Shown: in pieces, positions 1-7,989 of the stretch | How positions within the stretch are numbered: the stretch's first letter is position 1 | Layout: each line of letters starts with the position of its first letter | The notes under the pieces: model-generated | What the model was told of the DNA's origin: nothing | Database searches by the model: none | The model's input: only the letters and a program-made list of their open reading frames with translations | From: Streptomyces sp. DI166 | GTDB lineage: Bacteria > Actinomycetota > Actinomycetes > Streptomycetales > Streptomycetaceae | Reading direction: 5' to 3' | Assembly: GCF_900091315.1 (NCBI RefSeq) | Contig: NZ_FLSP01000047.1 | Span: 1-61,994 of the forward strand | DNA length: 61,994 bases | Translations under genes and position numbers: made by a program

Positions 1-342
1 ATGCGTCAGGAGGTCTACCGGGACGACCGCCCGGCGTCGGACTGGGCCGGACAGCCGTCGGGGCGGGTCTTCGTCCATCTGGTGACGCCGCCGCAGTGGC
101 GCCGGATCACCGGCGAGGAGCCGCCGCCGTCGCCCGTGGACCGGGCGGCGTACACGCGGGCGGGGCTGCCCTGGTTCGACTACTACGACGACGAGGCCCA
201 GGATCTCGACCCCACCGGCACGCTGGAGGCGGTCGAACCGGTCGGCGAGTGGCTCGGCGACGACCACGAGCCCTGGGAGGCTCCCGCTCCGGGCCAGGTC
301 GAGCACCTCAAGGGGCAGCCGGTCGAGGACGGCGACTGGTAG
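1..342 (+). CDS. Conserved hypothetical protein, probably 5'-truncated by the window edge
   Basis: An open frame runs from the first base to a TAG stop and gives 113 residues. An ATG sits exactly at base 1, but nothing upstream is visible. The product is acidic, with many Trp and Asp residues, and has a central stretch ending in LPWFDYYDD. It looks like the C-terminal part of a longer Streptomyces family of unknown function, so the true start probably lies outside the window. No signal peptide, membrane segment or catalytic motif is visible. Coding is supported by the strong third-position GC bias of this frame. The function is unknown. Confidence 0.65.
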   Translation: MRQEVYRDDRPASDWAGQPSGRVFVHLVTPPQWRRITGEEPPPSPVDRAAYTRAGLPWFDYYDDEAQDLDPTGTLEAVEPVGEWLGDDHEPWEAPAPGQVEHLKGQPVEDGDW

Positions 343-425
343 CGGCGGCGCCCGCGGTTGCACCGGGCCGGTGAGCCACGCCAGGGTGGCAGGCGCCGGA
401 CTACGGACGACCTGAGGGTGTGGGC

Positions 426-1607
426 ATGGGCAGTGGGGGCGTGAGCAGGCGCCGGTTCGTCGGCGCCGTCGCGGGAGGCGCCGCCGCGGCGGCCCTCGCG
501 GGATGCCAGGACCCGCCGCCTCCGCCGCCCCCGGTGCGGGGCACTGCGACACCGGGCCCTTCCCGGGAGGCCACGCCGGGTCCCCGCGCGCTGTACCTCG
601 GCACGTACACCTCCGCCGAGGGCGGCGGCGAGGGTATCGGGGTCGCCTCGTACGACGTGCGGACCGGCCGGGTCACCGGTTCCGGCACGATCTCGGGCGT
701 CGGCGATCCGTCGTTTCTGGCGGTGCACCCGGACGGGCGCACGCTGTACACGGTGAACGAGCGCGAGGACGGAGCCGTGACCGCCGTTCGCCTCGCCGAC
801 CGCAAGGTGCTGGGCAGCCGGAGCACCGGCGGGTCGGCGCCGTGTCATCTGTCGGTGCATCCGAGCGGGCGCTGGCTGTTCAGCGCCAACTACGGCACCG
901 GCAGTGTGGCCGTGCACCCGGTCGCGGCCTCGGGCGCGCTGGGCGAGCGCACGGACCTGGTCACGCACTCCTCCCCCGCGCCGGGCCCGGGCCGGCGGGG
1001 TCCGCACGCCCACCAGGTGATCACCAGCCCGGACGGCGGCCATGTCCTCGCCGTCGACCTGGGCACGGACACCGTGTACACCTACCGTCTCGACGAGACC
1101 GGGGGCACGCTCAGGGAGGTCTCCCGGGCCCGTACGCGGCCGGGCGCGGGGCCACGCCATCTGACCTTCCATCCGGGCGGCCGGTACGCCTATCTCGCCA
1201 ACGAGGCCGACAACACCGTGGCGGTCTGCGCCTACGACCCCGGCAGCGGCCGGGTCACCGTCGGCGAGGCGCGGTCCACGGGCACCGGGCCGGGCACCAG
1301 TTACCCGGCGCAGATCGTGGTGACGGCCAACGGGCGGTACGCGTTCCTCGCCAACCGGGGCCACAACAGCCTGTCCAGGTACGCGGTGGAGGCGGACGGG
1401 GCCCGGCTCGGGCTGCTGGGCACCGTGCCGGTGGGCGGGGACTTCCCGCGGCAGATCGCCCTGTCGCCGGACGGCGGGCTGCTCTTCGCGGCGAACCAGC
1501 GGTCCGGCGACGTGACGGTCTTCCACGTCGACGAGGACAAGGGTGAACTGCGGCGCGCGGGCGCCCCGTTCGCCTCACCCGTCGCGGTCTGCGCGCTGCC
1601 GCTGTAG
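426..1607 (+). CDS. Lactonase-family seven-bladed beta-propeller lipoprotein
   Basis: The product (393 aa) belongs to the lactonase / YbhE-type 6-phosphogluconolactonase family. Repeated blade motifs are visible, such as PSFLAVHPDGRTLYTVNE and PRHLTFHPGGRYAYLANE. An RRRF twin-arginine motif at residues 8-11 is followed by a hydrophobic stretch and a lipobox LAGC with the acceptor Cys at about 27. It is therefore probably exported by Tat and anchored as a lipoprotein, which is unusual for a cytosolic pentose-phosphate enzyme. The ATG at 426 is chosen because GAGGG lies just upstream; a GTG at 420 is also possible. The gene is convergent with the DUF2470 gene and the two overlap by 33 bp. The real substrate of an extracellular member is unknown. 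Confidence 0.88.
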   Translation: MGSGGVSRRRFVGAVAGGAAAAALAGCQDPPPPPPPVRGTATPGPSREATPGPRALYLGTYTSAEGGGEGIGVASYDVRTGRVTGSGTISGVGDPSFLAVHPDGRTLYTVNEREDGAVTAVRLADRKVLGSRSTGGSAPCHLSVHPSGRWLFSANYGTGSVAVHPVAASGALGERTDLVTHSSPAPGPGRRGPHAHQVITSPDGGHVLAVDLGTDTVYTYRLDETGGTLREVSRARTRPGAGPRHLTFHPGGRYAYLANEADNTVAVCAYDPGSGRVTVGEARSTGTGPGTSYPAQIVVTANGRYAFLANRGHNSLSRYAVEADGARLGLLGTVPVGGDFPRQIALSPDGGLLFAANQRSGDVTVFHVDEDKGELRRAGAPFASPVAVCALPL

Positions 1608-2300
1608 GGGCCGCGGGCAGGTGGCCGCGGCGGCCTGGCCGAGCAGGACGTGCATGCGCTCGGTGAGTTGCGCGACGTCGTCGGCCGGGCGGTGGAAGGG
1701 CAGACGTACGTCGCCGTGGGCGCGGGCGCGTTCGATGCGCAGGGTCAGTCCGTGCCGGTCGACGGCGAGGGGCTGGACGCGGACGGCGCCGTGCAGGCTG
1801 TCCGGTTCGACCAGCCGGGTCAGCCGCTCGACGGCGTCGGGGTGGCAGTCGGCGAGGTGGGTGAGCAGGCGGGCCTCGGCGAGGGCCAGCGGGTCGGGGC
1901 GGGCGGCGGCGAACTCGTCCAGCTCGACGATGAGCGCGCCGCTCGGCCGGCGCAGTACGACCCGGGTGGCCCGGAAGACGAGGTGGCCGTCCTCGGGGGC
2001 GAACCATCCGGCGAGCCACAGCCGGGCCCGGATGCGGTTGCGGACGGGGACGGGCGCGACGTCGGCGAACTCCAGCACGGCGGACGGCTCTCCGCGCGGG
2101 GCGCAGATTGCGGCCGCGGCCAGCACGCTGTCCTCGGGTACGGCGAGCAGTATCCGGCCGTCGTCGGTCACGGAGTGCGCGCCGACGAACTCCTCCCGGG
2201 TGCCCTCCGCGGTCACCGCGCAGGACCACGCGGTGGCGAGCACCGACCGGGCGCGTTCCGCCGCGGCCGGAGCGGCCGTCCAGCTCTGGCTGTCACCCAT
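1575..2300 (-). CDS. DUF2470 domain protein, HugZ/PNPOx-like, probable haem-related protein under iron control
   Basis: The 241-residue protein has an N-terminal flavin-reductase/PNPOx-like split-barrel region (about residues 15-135). A C-terminal DUF2470 domain (about 145-225) begins near the motif LLTHLADCHPDAVERL. This arrangement is typical of HugZ-like haem-binding or haem-degrading proteins, and in actinobacteria such genes often belong to the iron-limitation response. A near-perfect iron box lies just upstream of the start (2313-2331), which supports regulation by a DmdR/IdeR-type repressor. No transporter or siderophore gene is adjacent, so the exact role is inferred. The end overlaps the end of the convergent lactonase gene. 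Confidence 0.82.
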   Translation of the reverse strand: MGDSQSWTAAPAAAERARSVLATAWSCAVTAEGTREEFVGAHSVTDDGRILLAVPEDSVLAAAAICAPRGEPSAVLEFADVAPVPVRNRIRARLWLAGWFAPEDGHLVFRATRVVLRRPSGALIVELDEFAAARPDPLALAEARLLTHLADCHPDAVERLTRLVEPDSLHGAVRVQPLAVDRHGLTLRIERARAHGDVRLPFHRPADDVAQLTERMHVLLGQAAAATCPRPLQRQRADRDG

Positions 2301-2312
2301 TCCCGAACCTCC

Positions 2313-2331
2313 TTAGGTAAGCCTTGCCTAA
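2313..2331 (-). promoter_or_regulatory. Iron box (DmdR/IdeR operator)
   Basis: The 19-bp sequence TTAGGTAAGCCTTGCCTAA is a near-perfect inverted repeat. It closely matches the known actinobacterial iron box (TTAGGTTAGGCTAACCTAA type). It starts 13 bp upstream of the DUF2470 start codon, where bound repressor would block transcription when iron is plentiful. Confidence 0.85.
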
Positions 2332-2383
2332 CCTATCGAAGATCGGGGCGCGCGCCAACCACCCCACGCGATCGTGCGCGGAG

Positions 2384-2998
2384 TCACTCTCCGACGACCC
2401 CCAGCAGCGCGCGTGCGCACAGGTCGCGGACCTGGTCCCGGGTCAGGTCCTCGGTACCGCTCAGCCATTCCAGGCAGACGGCGGTGGTGAAGGCCAGCCA
2501 GCCGCGCACCGCGAGACGGATGTCGGGGCGGGCCTCGCAGACCGGGCCGAACTCCGGGTCGGCGGCCATGGCCGCGAGGATCTGCCGCTCCTGGGCGGCG
2601 AGCGCGCGCTGGTAGACCTCGCGCACGGCGGGGTCGCCGGACGCCTCGGCGCGATGGAAGGCGCGGAAGCCGTGCGCCTGCTCCTCGGCCCAGGCCAGGT
2701 AGGTGTCGAGGCTCGCGGTGAGCTGCTCGCGGACCGGGACGCCGGGCACGGCCGCCGTCATCCGCAGCATGCGCGCGCTCTCCCGCTCGACGACGGCGGC
2801 GAAGAAGTCCCGCTTGGTCGGGAAGTAGTGGTACAGCAGTCCGCGCGACACCCCGGCGATCTCGGCGACCTGCTCGATCCACACCTCGTCGTACGGGCTC
2901 TCCGAGAACAGCCGCGCCCCGACGGCGAGAAGCTGCTCCCTGCGCTCCTCGGTGCTGAGCCGACGCCTGGTGCGCGCGCCGCTCTGGTTCGCGCTCAT
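2384..2998 (-). CDS. TetR-family transcriptional repressor next to a CYP102-like P450
   Basis: A 204-residue TetR-type regulator. The helix-turn-helix spans about residues 39-60 and ends in the typical GLLYHYFPTKRDFF signature. The rest is the ligand-binding domain, with no obvious assignment of ligand. It is transcribed divergently from the P450 gene, with about 110 bp between the starts. This copies the arrangement of Bacillus CYP102A (BM3) and its fatty-acid-responsive repressor BM3R1, so it probably represses the P450 gene and itself. That role is inferred from context. Confidence 0.88.
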   Translation of the reverse strand: MSANQSGARTRRRLSTEERREQLLAVGARLFSESPYDEVWIEQVAEIAGVSRGLLYHYFPTKRDFFAAVVERESARMLRMTAAVPGVPVREQLTASLDTYLAWAEEQAHGFRAFHRAEASGDPAVREVYQRALAAQERQILAAMAADPEFGPVCEARPDIRLAVRGWLAFTTAVCLEWLSGTEDLTRDQVRDLCARALLGVVGE

Positions 2999-3018
2999 GC
3001 CCGCACCTTACTTGACGC

Positions 3019-3063
3019 GGGTTCAACAACCGGATCACACTGAGGCCGCGCGCTATTGAACCG
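3019..3063. promoter_or_regulatory. Candidate TetR operator half-sites between the regulator and the P450 gene
   Basis: The divergent promoter region carries GGGTTCAA at 3019-3026 and TTGAACCG at 3056-3063. They form a separated inverted repeat with 7-bp matching arms. This is a plausible binding region for the adjacent TetR protein. The wide spacing makes it less certain than the other operators in the window. Confidence 0.35.
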
Positions 3064-3109
3064 ACGTACAACAGACCCAATCTGCCGGAGGATCAAGGGA
3101 GATCGCGCC

Positions 3110-4585
3110 ATGGCGGAGACGACGACCCGGTCCGCGTCGCCCAAGGGGTTCCGCAGCGCCGACCAGGGCTGGCCCGCACTGCACCGCATCCCGCACCCGC
3201 CGCGCCGGCTCCCGCTGCTCGGCGATGTGCTGGGCGCCAACCGGTCCCGGCCGCTCCAGGACTCCATGCGCCTGGGCCGCCAACTGGGGCCGATCTTCCG
3301 GCGCAAGGCGCTCGGCAAGGAGTTCGTGTTCGTGTGGGGCGCGGCGCTGGCCGCCGATCTCGCGGACGAGACACGGTTCGCCAAGCACGTCGGCCTCGGC
3401 ATCGCGAACCTGCGGCCCGTGGCCGGGGACGCGCTGTTCACCGCGTACAACCACGAGCCGAACTGGCAGCTCGCGCACGACGTCCTGGCGCCCGGATTCA
3501 GCCGGGAGGCCATGGCGGGGTACCACCCGATGATGCTGGACGTGGCCGGGCGGCTGACCGACCACTGGGACCGGGCGGCACTGGCCGGTCAGCCGGTGGA
3601 CGTGCCCGGCGACATGACCAAGCTGACCCTGGAGACCATCGCGCGCACCGGGTTCGGACACGACTTCGGCTCCTTCGAGCGGTCCCGCCCGCACCCCTTC
3701 GTGACCGCGATGGTCGGCACCCTCGCCTACGCCCAGCGGCTCAACACCGTCCCGGCGCCCTTCCTGCTCAGCTCCGCCGCGCGCCGCAACGACGCCGACA
3801 TCGCCTACCTCAACCGCACGGTCGACGACCTGGTGCGCAGACGCCGGGGCGGTTCCGGCGGGAGCGGGGACCTGCTCGACCGGATGCTGGAGACCGCCCA
3901 CCCCGAGACCGGGGAGCGCCTCTCCCTCGAAAACGTCCGCCGCCAGGTCATCACCTTCCTGGTCGCGGGCCACGAGACGACCTCCGGCGCGCTGTCCTTC
4001 GCGCTGTACTACCTCGCCCGGCATCCGGAGGTCGCCGCCCGGGCCCGCGCCGAGGTGGACCAGGTGTGGGGCGACACCGAACGGCCCGGCTACGACCAGG
4101 TGGCCAAGCTGCGGTACGTACGCCGTGTGCTGGACGAGTCCCTGCGGCTGTGGCCGACGGCGCCCGCCTTCGCGCGGGAGGCGCTGGAGGACACCGTGCT
4201 GGCCGGGGAGCACCCGATGCGGCGCGGCGCCTGGGCGTTGGTCCTCACCCCGCTGCTGCACCGCGACCCGGCGGCCTGGGGCCCGGACGCCGAGCGCTTC
4301 GACCCCGACCGCTTCGACCCCAAGGCGGTACGGTCCCGTCCCCCGCACACCTTCAAGCCCTTCGGCACCGGCGCCCGCGCCTGCATCGGCCGCCAGTTCG
4401 CCCTGCACGAGGCGACGCTGGTCCTGGGTCTGCTGCTGCGGCGCTACACCCTGCGCCCGGACCCCGAATACCGGCTCCGGGTGACGGAGCGGCTGACCCT
4501 GATGCCGGACGGGCTGCGGATGGGGGTGGAGCGGAGGGCGGTCGGAGCGGAGGCACGGTGTCCGGTCAGTGGCGTGGAGGGCTGA
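3110..4585 (+). CDS. Cytochrome P450, CYP102 (BM3 haem domain)-like, stand-alone
   Basis: The product (491 aa) is a complete P450. The I-helix motif AGHETTSG is at about residues 286-293, the ExxR motif at 343-346 (ESLR), and the haem loop FKPFGTGARACIGRQF has its Cys ligand at 425. The long, eukaryote-like sequence and the NYNHEPNW-type region resemble the haem domain of CYP102 fatty-acid hydroxylases. Unlike BM3, there is no fused FMN/FAD reductase: the gene stops after the haem domain. Separate redox partners are therefore needed, and none is adjacent. ATG 3110 is chosen because GGGAG lies upstream; the frame stays open back to 3056. It is divergent from a TetR gene. The substrate is probably a fatty acid or similar chain (inference). 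Confidence 0.9.
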   Translation: MAETTTRSASPKGFRSADQGWPALHRIPHPPRRLPLLGDVLGANRSRPLQDSMRLGRQLGPIFRRKALGKEFVFVWGAALAADLADETRFAKHVGLGIANLRPVAGDALFTAYNHEPNWQLAHDVLAPGFSREAMAGYHPMMLDVAGRLTDHWDRAALAGQPVDVPGDMTKLTLETIARTGFGHDFGSFERSRPHPFVTAMVGTLAYAQRLNTVPAPFLLSSAARRNDADIAYLNRTVDDLVRRRRGGSGGSGDLLDRMLETAHPETGERLSLENVRRQVITFLVAGHETTSGALSFALYYLARHPEVAARARAEVDQVWGDTERPGYDQVAKLRYVRRVLDESLRLWPTAPAFAREALEDTVLAGEHPMRRGAWALVLTPLLHRDPAAWGPDAERFDPDRFDPKAVRSRPPHTFKPFGTGARACIGRQFALHEATLVLGLLLRRYTLRPDPEYRLRVTERLTLMPDGLRMGVERRAVGAEARCPVSGVEG

Positions 4586-4588
4586 CGT

Positions 4589-5419
4589 TCACTCCTTCGC
4601 GTCCCAGTGCGCGGGCCGTTCCAGCGACCCCGGCAGCCCGGTGCCCGCGCTCCCCCGTGCCGCGTTCACCTGCGGCTGGGTGAGGAAGAGGGCGTCCGTC
4701 AGGTCGGCGTCGGTCAGATCCGCGTCCCTCAGGTCCGCGCCCAGCAGGTCCGCGCCTCGCAAGTCCGCTCCGGTCAGGTCGGCCGCGATGAGGTAGGTGC
4801 CGCGGAGGCTGATGCCGCGCAGGTCGGCGCCCTTGAGGCGGGCGCCCATCAGATCGGCGCCGCGGCGGTCCTTGCGGCGGCCGCGCAGGCCTGCCCGGGT
4901 CAGTTCGCTGGCCCGGAGCAGCAGCTCGCCCACCTGCTGCCGGTGCGGGCCCACGTCCAGGGCGGACAGCTCGTCCGGAGTGCCTGCCGCCAGGTCCTCC
5001 GTCGCGCGCAGCAGGCGGCGCAGGTCGGCGTGGACGGGGCGGGCGGCGGGGAGGGTCAGGGCCTGGGTGAGGTACCAGAGCAGTTCGTGGAGCTGGCGGA
5101 CGGCCGGGAACACGTCGAACATGCGCCGGGCGTGCTCGGCGGAACCGGTGCGCCAGTCCTCTCCGCCGAACGTCGCCTGCGAGACCCGCTGACCCGCGCC
5201 GAAGCAGTCGTAGACCGTGCAGCCGGACCAGCCCCGCTCCCGCAGCCGGTCGTGGATGCCGCAGCGGTGGTCGTCCCGGAGGTTGCGGCAGGGCGTCCCG
5301 GCCCGCTTGTCGACGGGGAAGTCGGCGGACTTGGCGAACGGCAGGGCGACACAGCACAGCCCGAAGCAGTTCGCGCAGTCGCCGCGCAGGCCGGCCGGAT
5401 CAAGGGACAGTTCTCGCAT
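4589..5419 (-). CDS. Cys-rich (YkgJ-like) N-terminus fused to pentapeptide repeats
   Basis: A 276-residue two-part protein. The first ~75 residues carry many cysteines, including CANCFGLCC at about 15-23 and later CRNL, CGIH, CTVYDC. This resembles metal- or cluster-binding YkgJ-type Cys motifs. The C-terminal third (about residues 175-260) is a right-handed pentapeptide-repeat helix, with repeated A(D/N)LxG units such as GADLRGADLLGADL. Pentapeptide proteins form DNA-mimicking or scaffold fibres, but no specific partner can be inferred here. ATG 5419 is preferred because the Cys motif begins right after it; upstream sequence in frame is non-coding in character. It is convergent with the P450 gene, with 3 bp between the stops. 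Confidence 0.82.
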   Translation of the reverse strand: MRELSLDPAGLRGDCANCFGLCCVALPFAKSADFPVDKRAGTPCRNLRDDHRCGIHDRLRERGWSGCTVYDCFGAGQRVSQATFGGEDWRTGSAEHARRMFDVFPAVRQLHELLWYLTQALTLPAARPVHADLRRLLRATEDLAAGTPDELSALDVGPHRQQVGELLLRASELTRAGLRGRRKDRRGADLMGARLKGADLRGISLRGTYLIAADLTGADLRGADLLGADLRDADLTDADLTDALFLTQPQVNAARGSAGTGLPGSLERPAHWDAKE

Positions 5420-5429
5420 GCCGACCAGC

Positions 5430-5811
5430 CTACGGGCGTCCGCCGTGCTGTCCGGCCAGGTCAGGCAGGTCGAGCCCGGCCGGCCGCGCGGGGTCGGCGA
5501 GGATGCACATACCGGTGATCCGGCCGTCGGCGACGGTGAGCGCGGTGACCGACATCGGCTTGTCATCGGGCGCGTTGACCATCCCCAGCTCACCGTTGAC
5601 CAGCACGAACCGCGCGTAGGGCGCGAACGCGCGGAACAGCAGCGCCTGTTCGGCCACGGCCGCGCCCCGCGCACCTGCTTCGACGCCGCCGCCCCGCGGA
5701 CCAGCGAAGCGGGCGAGCGAGCATGCGGTGGGCGACGGCGTTCAGATGGTCGCGGTGCTCCTAGAAGCGTTCGGCGAGTATCGCCCCGCCGCCGCCCTCG
5801 TCACCGCTCAT
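5430..5811 (-). pseudogene. Decayed ECF41 (SigJ-like) sigma factor gene with a stop codon and large internal deletion
   Basis: Reading leftward from ATG 5811 gives a start like ECF sigma factors, ILAERF, then an in-frame TAG, then EHRDHLNAVAHRML. That is the usual region 2.1 beginning LAERFEEHRxHLxAVAxRML. About 20 codons later the frame changes and the sequence becomes EQALLFRAFAPYARFVLVNGELG through to TVADGRITGMCILADPARPAGLDLP. This is the end of the SnoaL-like C-terminal extension found in ECF41 factors. Regions 2.2 to 4 are missing, roughly 190 codons. The start codon overlaps the PIG-L stop (ATGA), so the intact ancestor was translationally coupled to it. The remnant cannot make a working sigma factor. 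Confidence 0.8.
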
Positions 5812-6551
5812 CGGGCGAACACCTCGAAGGCGACCGCGGGCTTGCCGTCAAACCGCTCCCCCGTCGCCGTCGCGGTCTCGGTGAGGAAGCGGCGGGCGTA
5901 CGTCTCCGGGTCCTCGTCGGTCAACGCCTCGATGTAGGTGCGGTGTTCGAGCAGGGAGTGCACCGCCCGCTCCAGTCCGGCGGTGGCGTCCACGGCGTGA
6001 GTGGGCGAGCTGGAACCGGCCACGGCGACCCAGCGGACACCGTTCCAGGGCTCCAGGCCCTGCTCGGTCAGTTCGGGGAAGATCCACCGGTTCCCGGCGT
6101 CGGCGGCCGCGTCCAGCGTGGCGCGGCCCACCGCCACATGGTCGGGCGTGTTCCAGGCGACGCCGCCCCAGGTGTCCCGGTGGTTGAGGGTGATGACCAG
6201 TTCGGGCCGGTGGCGGCGGATCGCGGCGGCGATGTCCCGGCGCAGGGCCGTGCCGTACTCGATCACCCCGTCCTTGTGGTCGAGGAACTCCACCACCGAC
6301 ACCCCGACCACCGCCGCGCTCGCCCGCTGCTCCCGCTCCCGCAGCACGGCGCAACGCTCGGGGTCGAGGGTGTCGATGCCGGCCTCGCCGCGGGTCGCCA
6401 GGACGTACGCGATCTCGCGTCCCTGGTCGGTCCACGCGGCGACGGCCGCCGAGCAGCCGTACTCCAGGTCGTCCGGGTGGGCCACCACGGCGAGGGCGCG
6501 CTGCCAGTCCTCGGGCATGGGGCGGAGTCGAGTGATCATCGGGTCTGCCAT
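5808..6551 (-). CDS. PIG-L (LmbE-like) family zinc deacetylase
   Basis: A 247-residue member of the PIG-L/LmbE deacetylase superfamily, which includes MshB and mycothiol S-conjugate amidase. The zinc site motif AHPDD is at residues 24-28, and a later H of the PDHVAVGRATL segment (about residue 140) is the usual third ligand region. Such enzymes remove N-acetyl or acyl groups from sugar amides. The substrate cannot be read from the sequence. No signal peptide is present, so it should be cytosolic. The stop codon overlaps the start of a ruined ECF sigma gene. Confidence 0.88.
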   Translation of the reverse strand: MADPMITRLRPMPEDWQRALAVVAHPDDLEYGCSAAVAAWTDQGREIAYVLATRGEAGIDTLDPERCAVLREREQRASAAVVGVSVVEFLDHKDGVIEYGTALRRDIAAAIRRHRPELVITLNHRDTWGGVAWNTPDHVAVGRATLDAAADAGNRWIFPELTEQGLEPWNGVRWVAVAGSSSPTHAVDATAGLERAVHSLLEHRTYIEALTDEDPETYARRFLTETATATGERFDGKPAVAFEVFAR

Positions 6552-6585
6552 GCCCGCAGACTAGTCAGCGGCGCCCCGCGATTCC

Positions 6586-7887
6586 TCACATTTCGTCACG
6601 CATCAGCGCCAGCAGCCGGTCCAGGACCCGGGGTCCGCCCGCGCGCACGCCGTCGTGCTCGAACTCGTCGGTGACCCAGGTGCGCAGGCCACGAATGGTG
6701 CGGGCGGTGCGCAGGGAGTGGGCGGTGTCGACGTACATGTCGTCGTGGTAGATCGCCGCCGCGACCGGCACCTCGTTGGCGGCGAGCCGCGCGGGGTCGT
6801 ACAGCGGTGTCCAGTCCGTGCGGGAGGCGAGCAGTTCGGCGGTCTCGCGCAGCGGGCGCAGCGCCGGGTCGCACTCGAACATCCAGGGGTGGATGGTCTC
6901 CCCGGTCAGCAGCACCGGCCCGTCCCCGGCGAGCGCCTTGGCCGCGTCGAACTGCGGGAACTCGGCGCGCACCCGCTCGGCGGACCAGTTGGTGGGGCGG
7001 GCGTCCTGGGCGTAGATCGCCTCGTGGACGAGGGCGTACAGGGGGTGGCTCGCGTACGACAGCAGGCCCTGCATGTCCTCCTGGAAGGCGTCGGAGAGGG
7101 CCGTGCCCTGCGCGGTGCGCACGAAGGCGTGCTCCAGCAGGAAGTGCAGGCGGTGGCTGCCCTCGCCGCCGCCGAGCATGATGCCGGCGGACTGGAACGC
7201 CTCGGCGGTGAGCCGGTAGCCGTTCGGGAGCACCACGTCGTGGCCGAGCAGGTGGTCGACGATCCGGCGGACCCGCTCCACGTCCTGCGGGTAGCGCTCG
7301 TAGTGGGCGAGGACCTTGCGCTCGATGCGCGGGTAGGCCGCGCGGTAGACGTCGTCGGCGTGCGCGTCGAGCGAGGGCAGGCCGCCGGTGATGACGGCGC
7401 CGTTGAGGCCCTCGGGGGCGGTGGACAGGTAGTTCACGGTGCAGAAGCCGCCGAAGCTCTGTCCGAGGACGGTCCAGGGGGCACCGCCGGTGACGGCGGG
7501 CCGGATGGCCTCGCAGTCCCGGACGATGGAGTCGGCGCGGAAGCGGGTGAGGTAGTCGGCCTGCTCGGCGGGGCCGCCGCGCAGCGGCAGTGTCTGGCGG
7601 TTGGCGGGTGTGGAGTGGCCGGTGCCGCGCTGGTCGAGCAGGAGCACCCGGTACTCCTTCAGGGCGCGGCCGAGCCAGGCCGGTTTGCCGACGAACCGGT
7701 TCGCGCCGAAGCCGGGGCCGCCCTGGAGGTAGACCAGCCACGGCAGGTCCTGGCCCGCCCGGTCACCGGCGACCACCTCGCGGGCGAAGAGTTCGATGGT
7801 CTCCCCCGCCGGGTCGTCGTGGTCGAGGGGCACGGTGAAGCGGCGGTCGGTCAGGACGACGCCGGGCTGGCGATAGGTCGCGGTCAA
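6586..7887 (-). CDS. Alpha/beta hydrolase, proline iminopeptidase-like (peptidase family S33)
   Basis: The 433-residue product has the S33 layout. An oxyanion-loop motif QGGPGFG is at about residues 55-61, LLLDQRGTGHS at 83-92, and the nucleophile elbow GQSFGG has Ser at 144. A late His region lies near IYHDDMYVD. The family includes prolyl and tripeptidyl aminopeptidases. There is no export signal, so a cytosolic peptidase role is likely. A TTG start at 7887 with GGGAG upstream gives the conserved N-terminus TATYRQPG. The frame stays open to an ATG at 7968, which is the alternative start. The 35 bp up to the PIG-L gene upstream side contains no promoter I can recognise. Confidence 0.85.
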   Translation of the reverse strand: MTATYRQPGVVLTDRRFTVPLDHDDPAGETIELFAREVVAGDRAGQDLPWLVYLQGGPGFGANRFVGKPAWLGRALKEYRVLLLDQRGTGHSTPANRQTLPLRGGPAEQADYLTRFRADSIVRDCEAIRPAVTGGAPWTVLGQSFGGFCTVNYLSTAPEGLNGAVITGGLPSLDAHADDVYRAAYPRIERKVLAHYERYPQDVERVRRIVDHLLGHDVVLPNGYRLTAEAFQSAGIMLGGGEGSHRLHFLLEHAFVRTAQGTALSDAFQEDMQGLLSYASHPLYALVHEAIYAQDARPTNWSAERVRAEFPQFDAAKALAGDGPVLLTGETIHPWMFECDPALRPLRETAELLASRTDWTPLYDPARLAANEVPVAAAIYHDDMYVDTAHSLRTARTIRGLRTWVTDEFEHDGVRAGGPRVLDRLLALMRDEM

Positions 7888-7989
7888 CAGGGCTCCCGGG
7901 ACGGACGGATGGTGCGGGACGCGTCCCAGTTCAGCACATGTCCGTCCGATATCCGATCCCCCGATCATGAATTTGTACTGAACGACCGG

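Noticed and set aside
183..1526. Leftward open frame opposite the lactonase gene
   Set aside because: Arg/Pro-rich antisense frame with no motif; the rightward lactonase has a leader and blade motifs.
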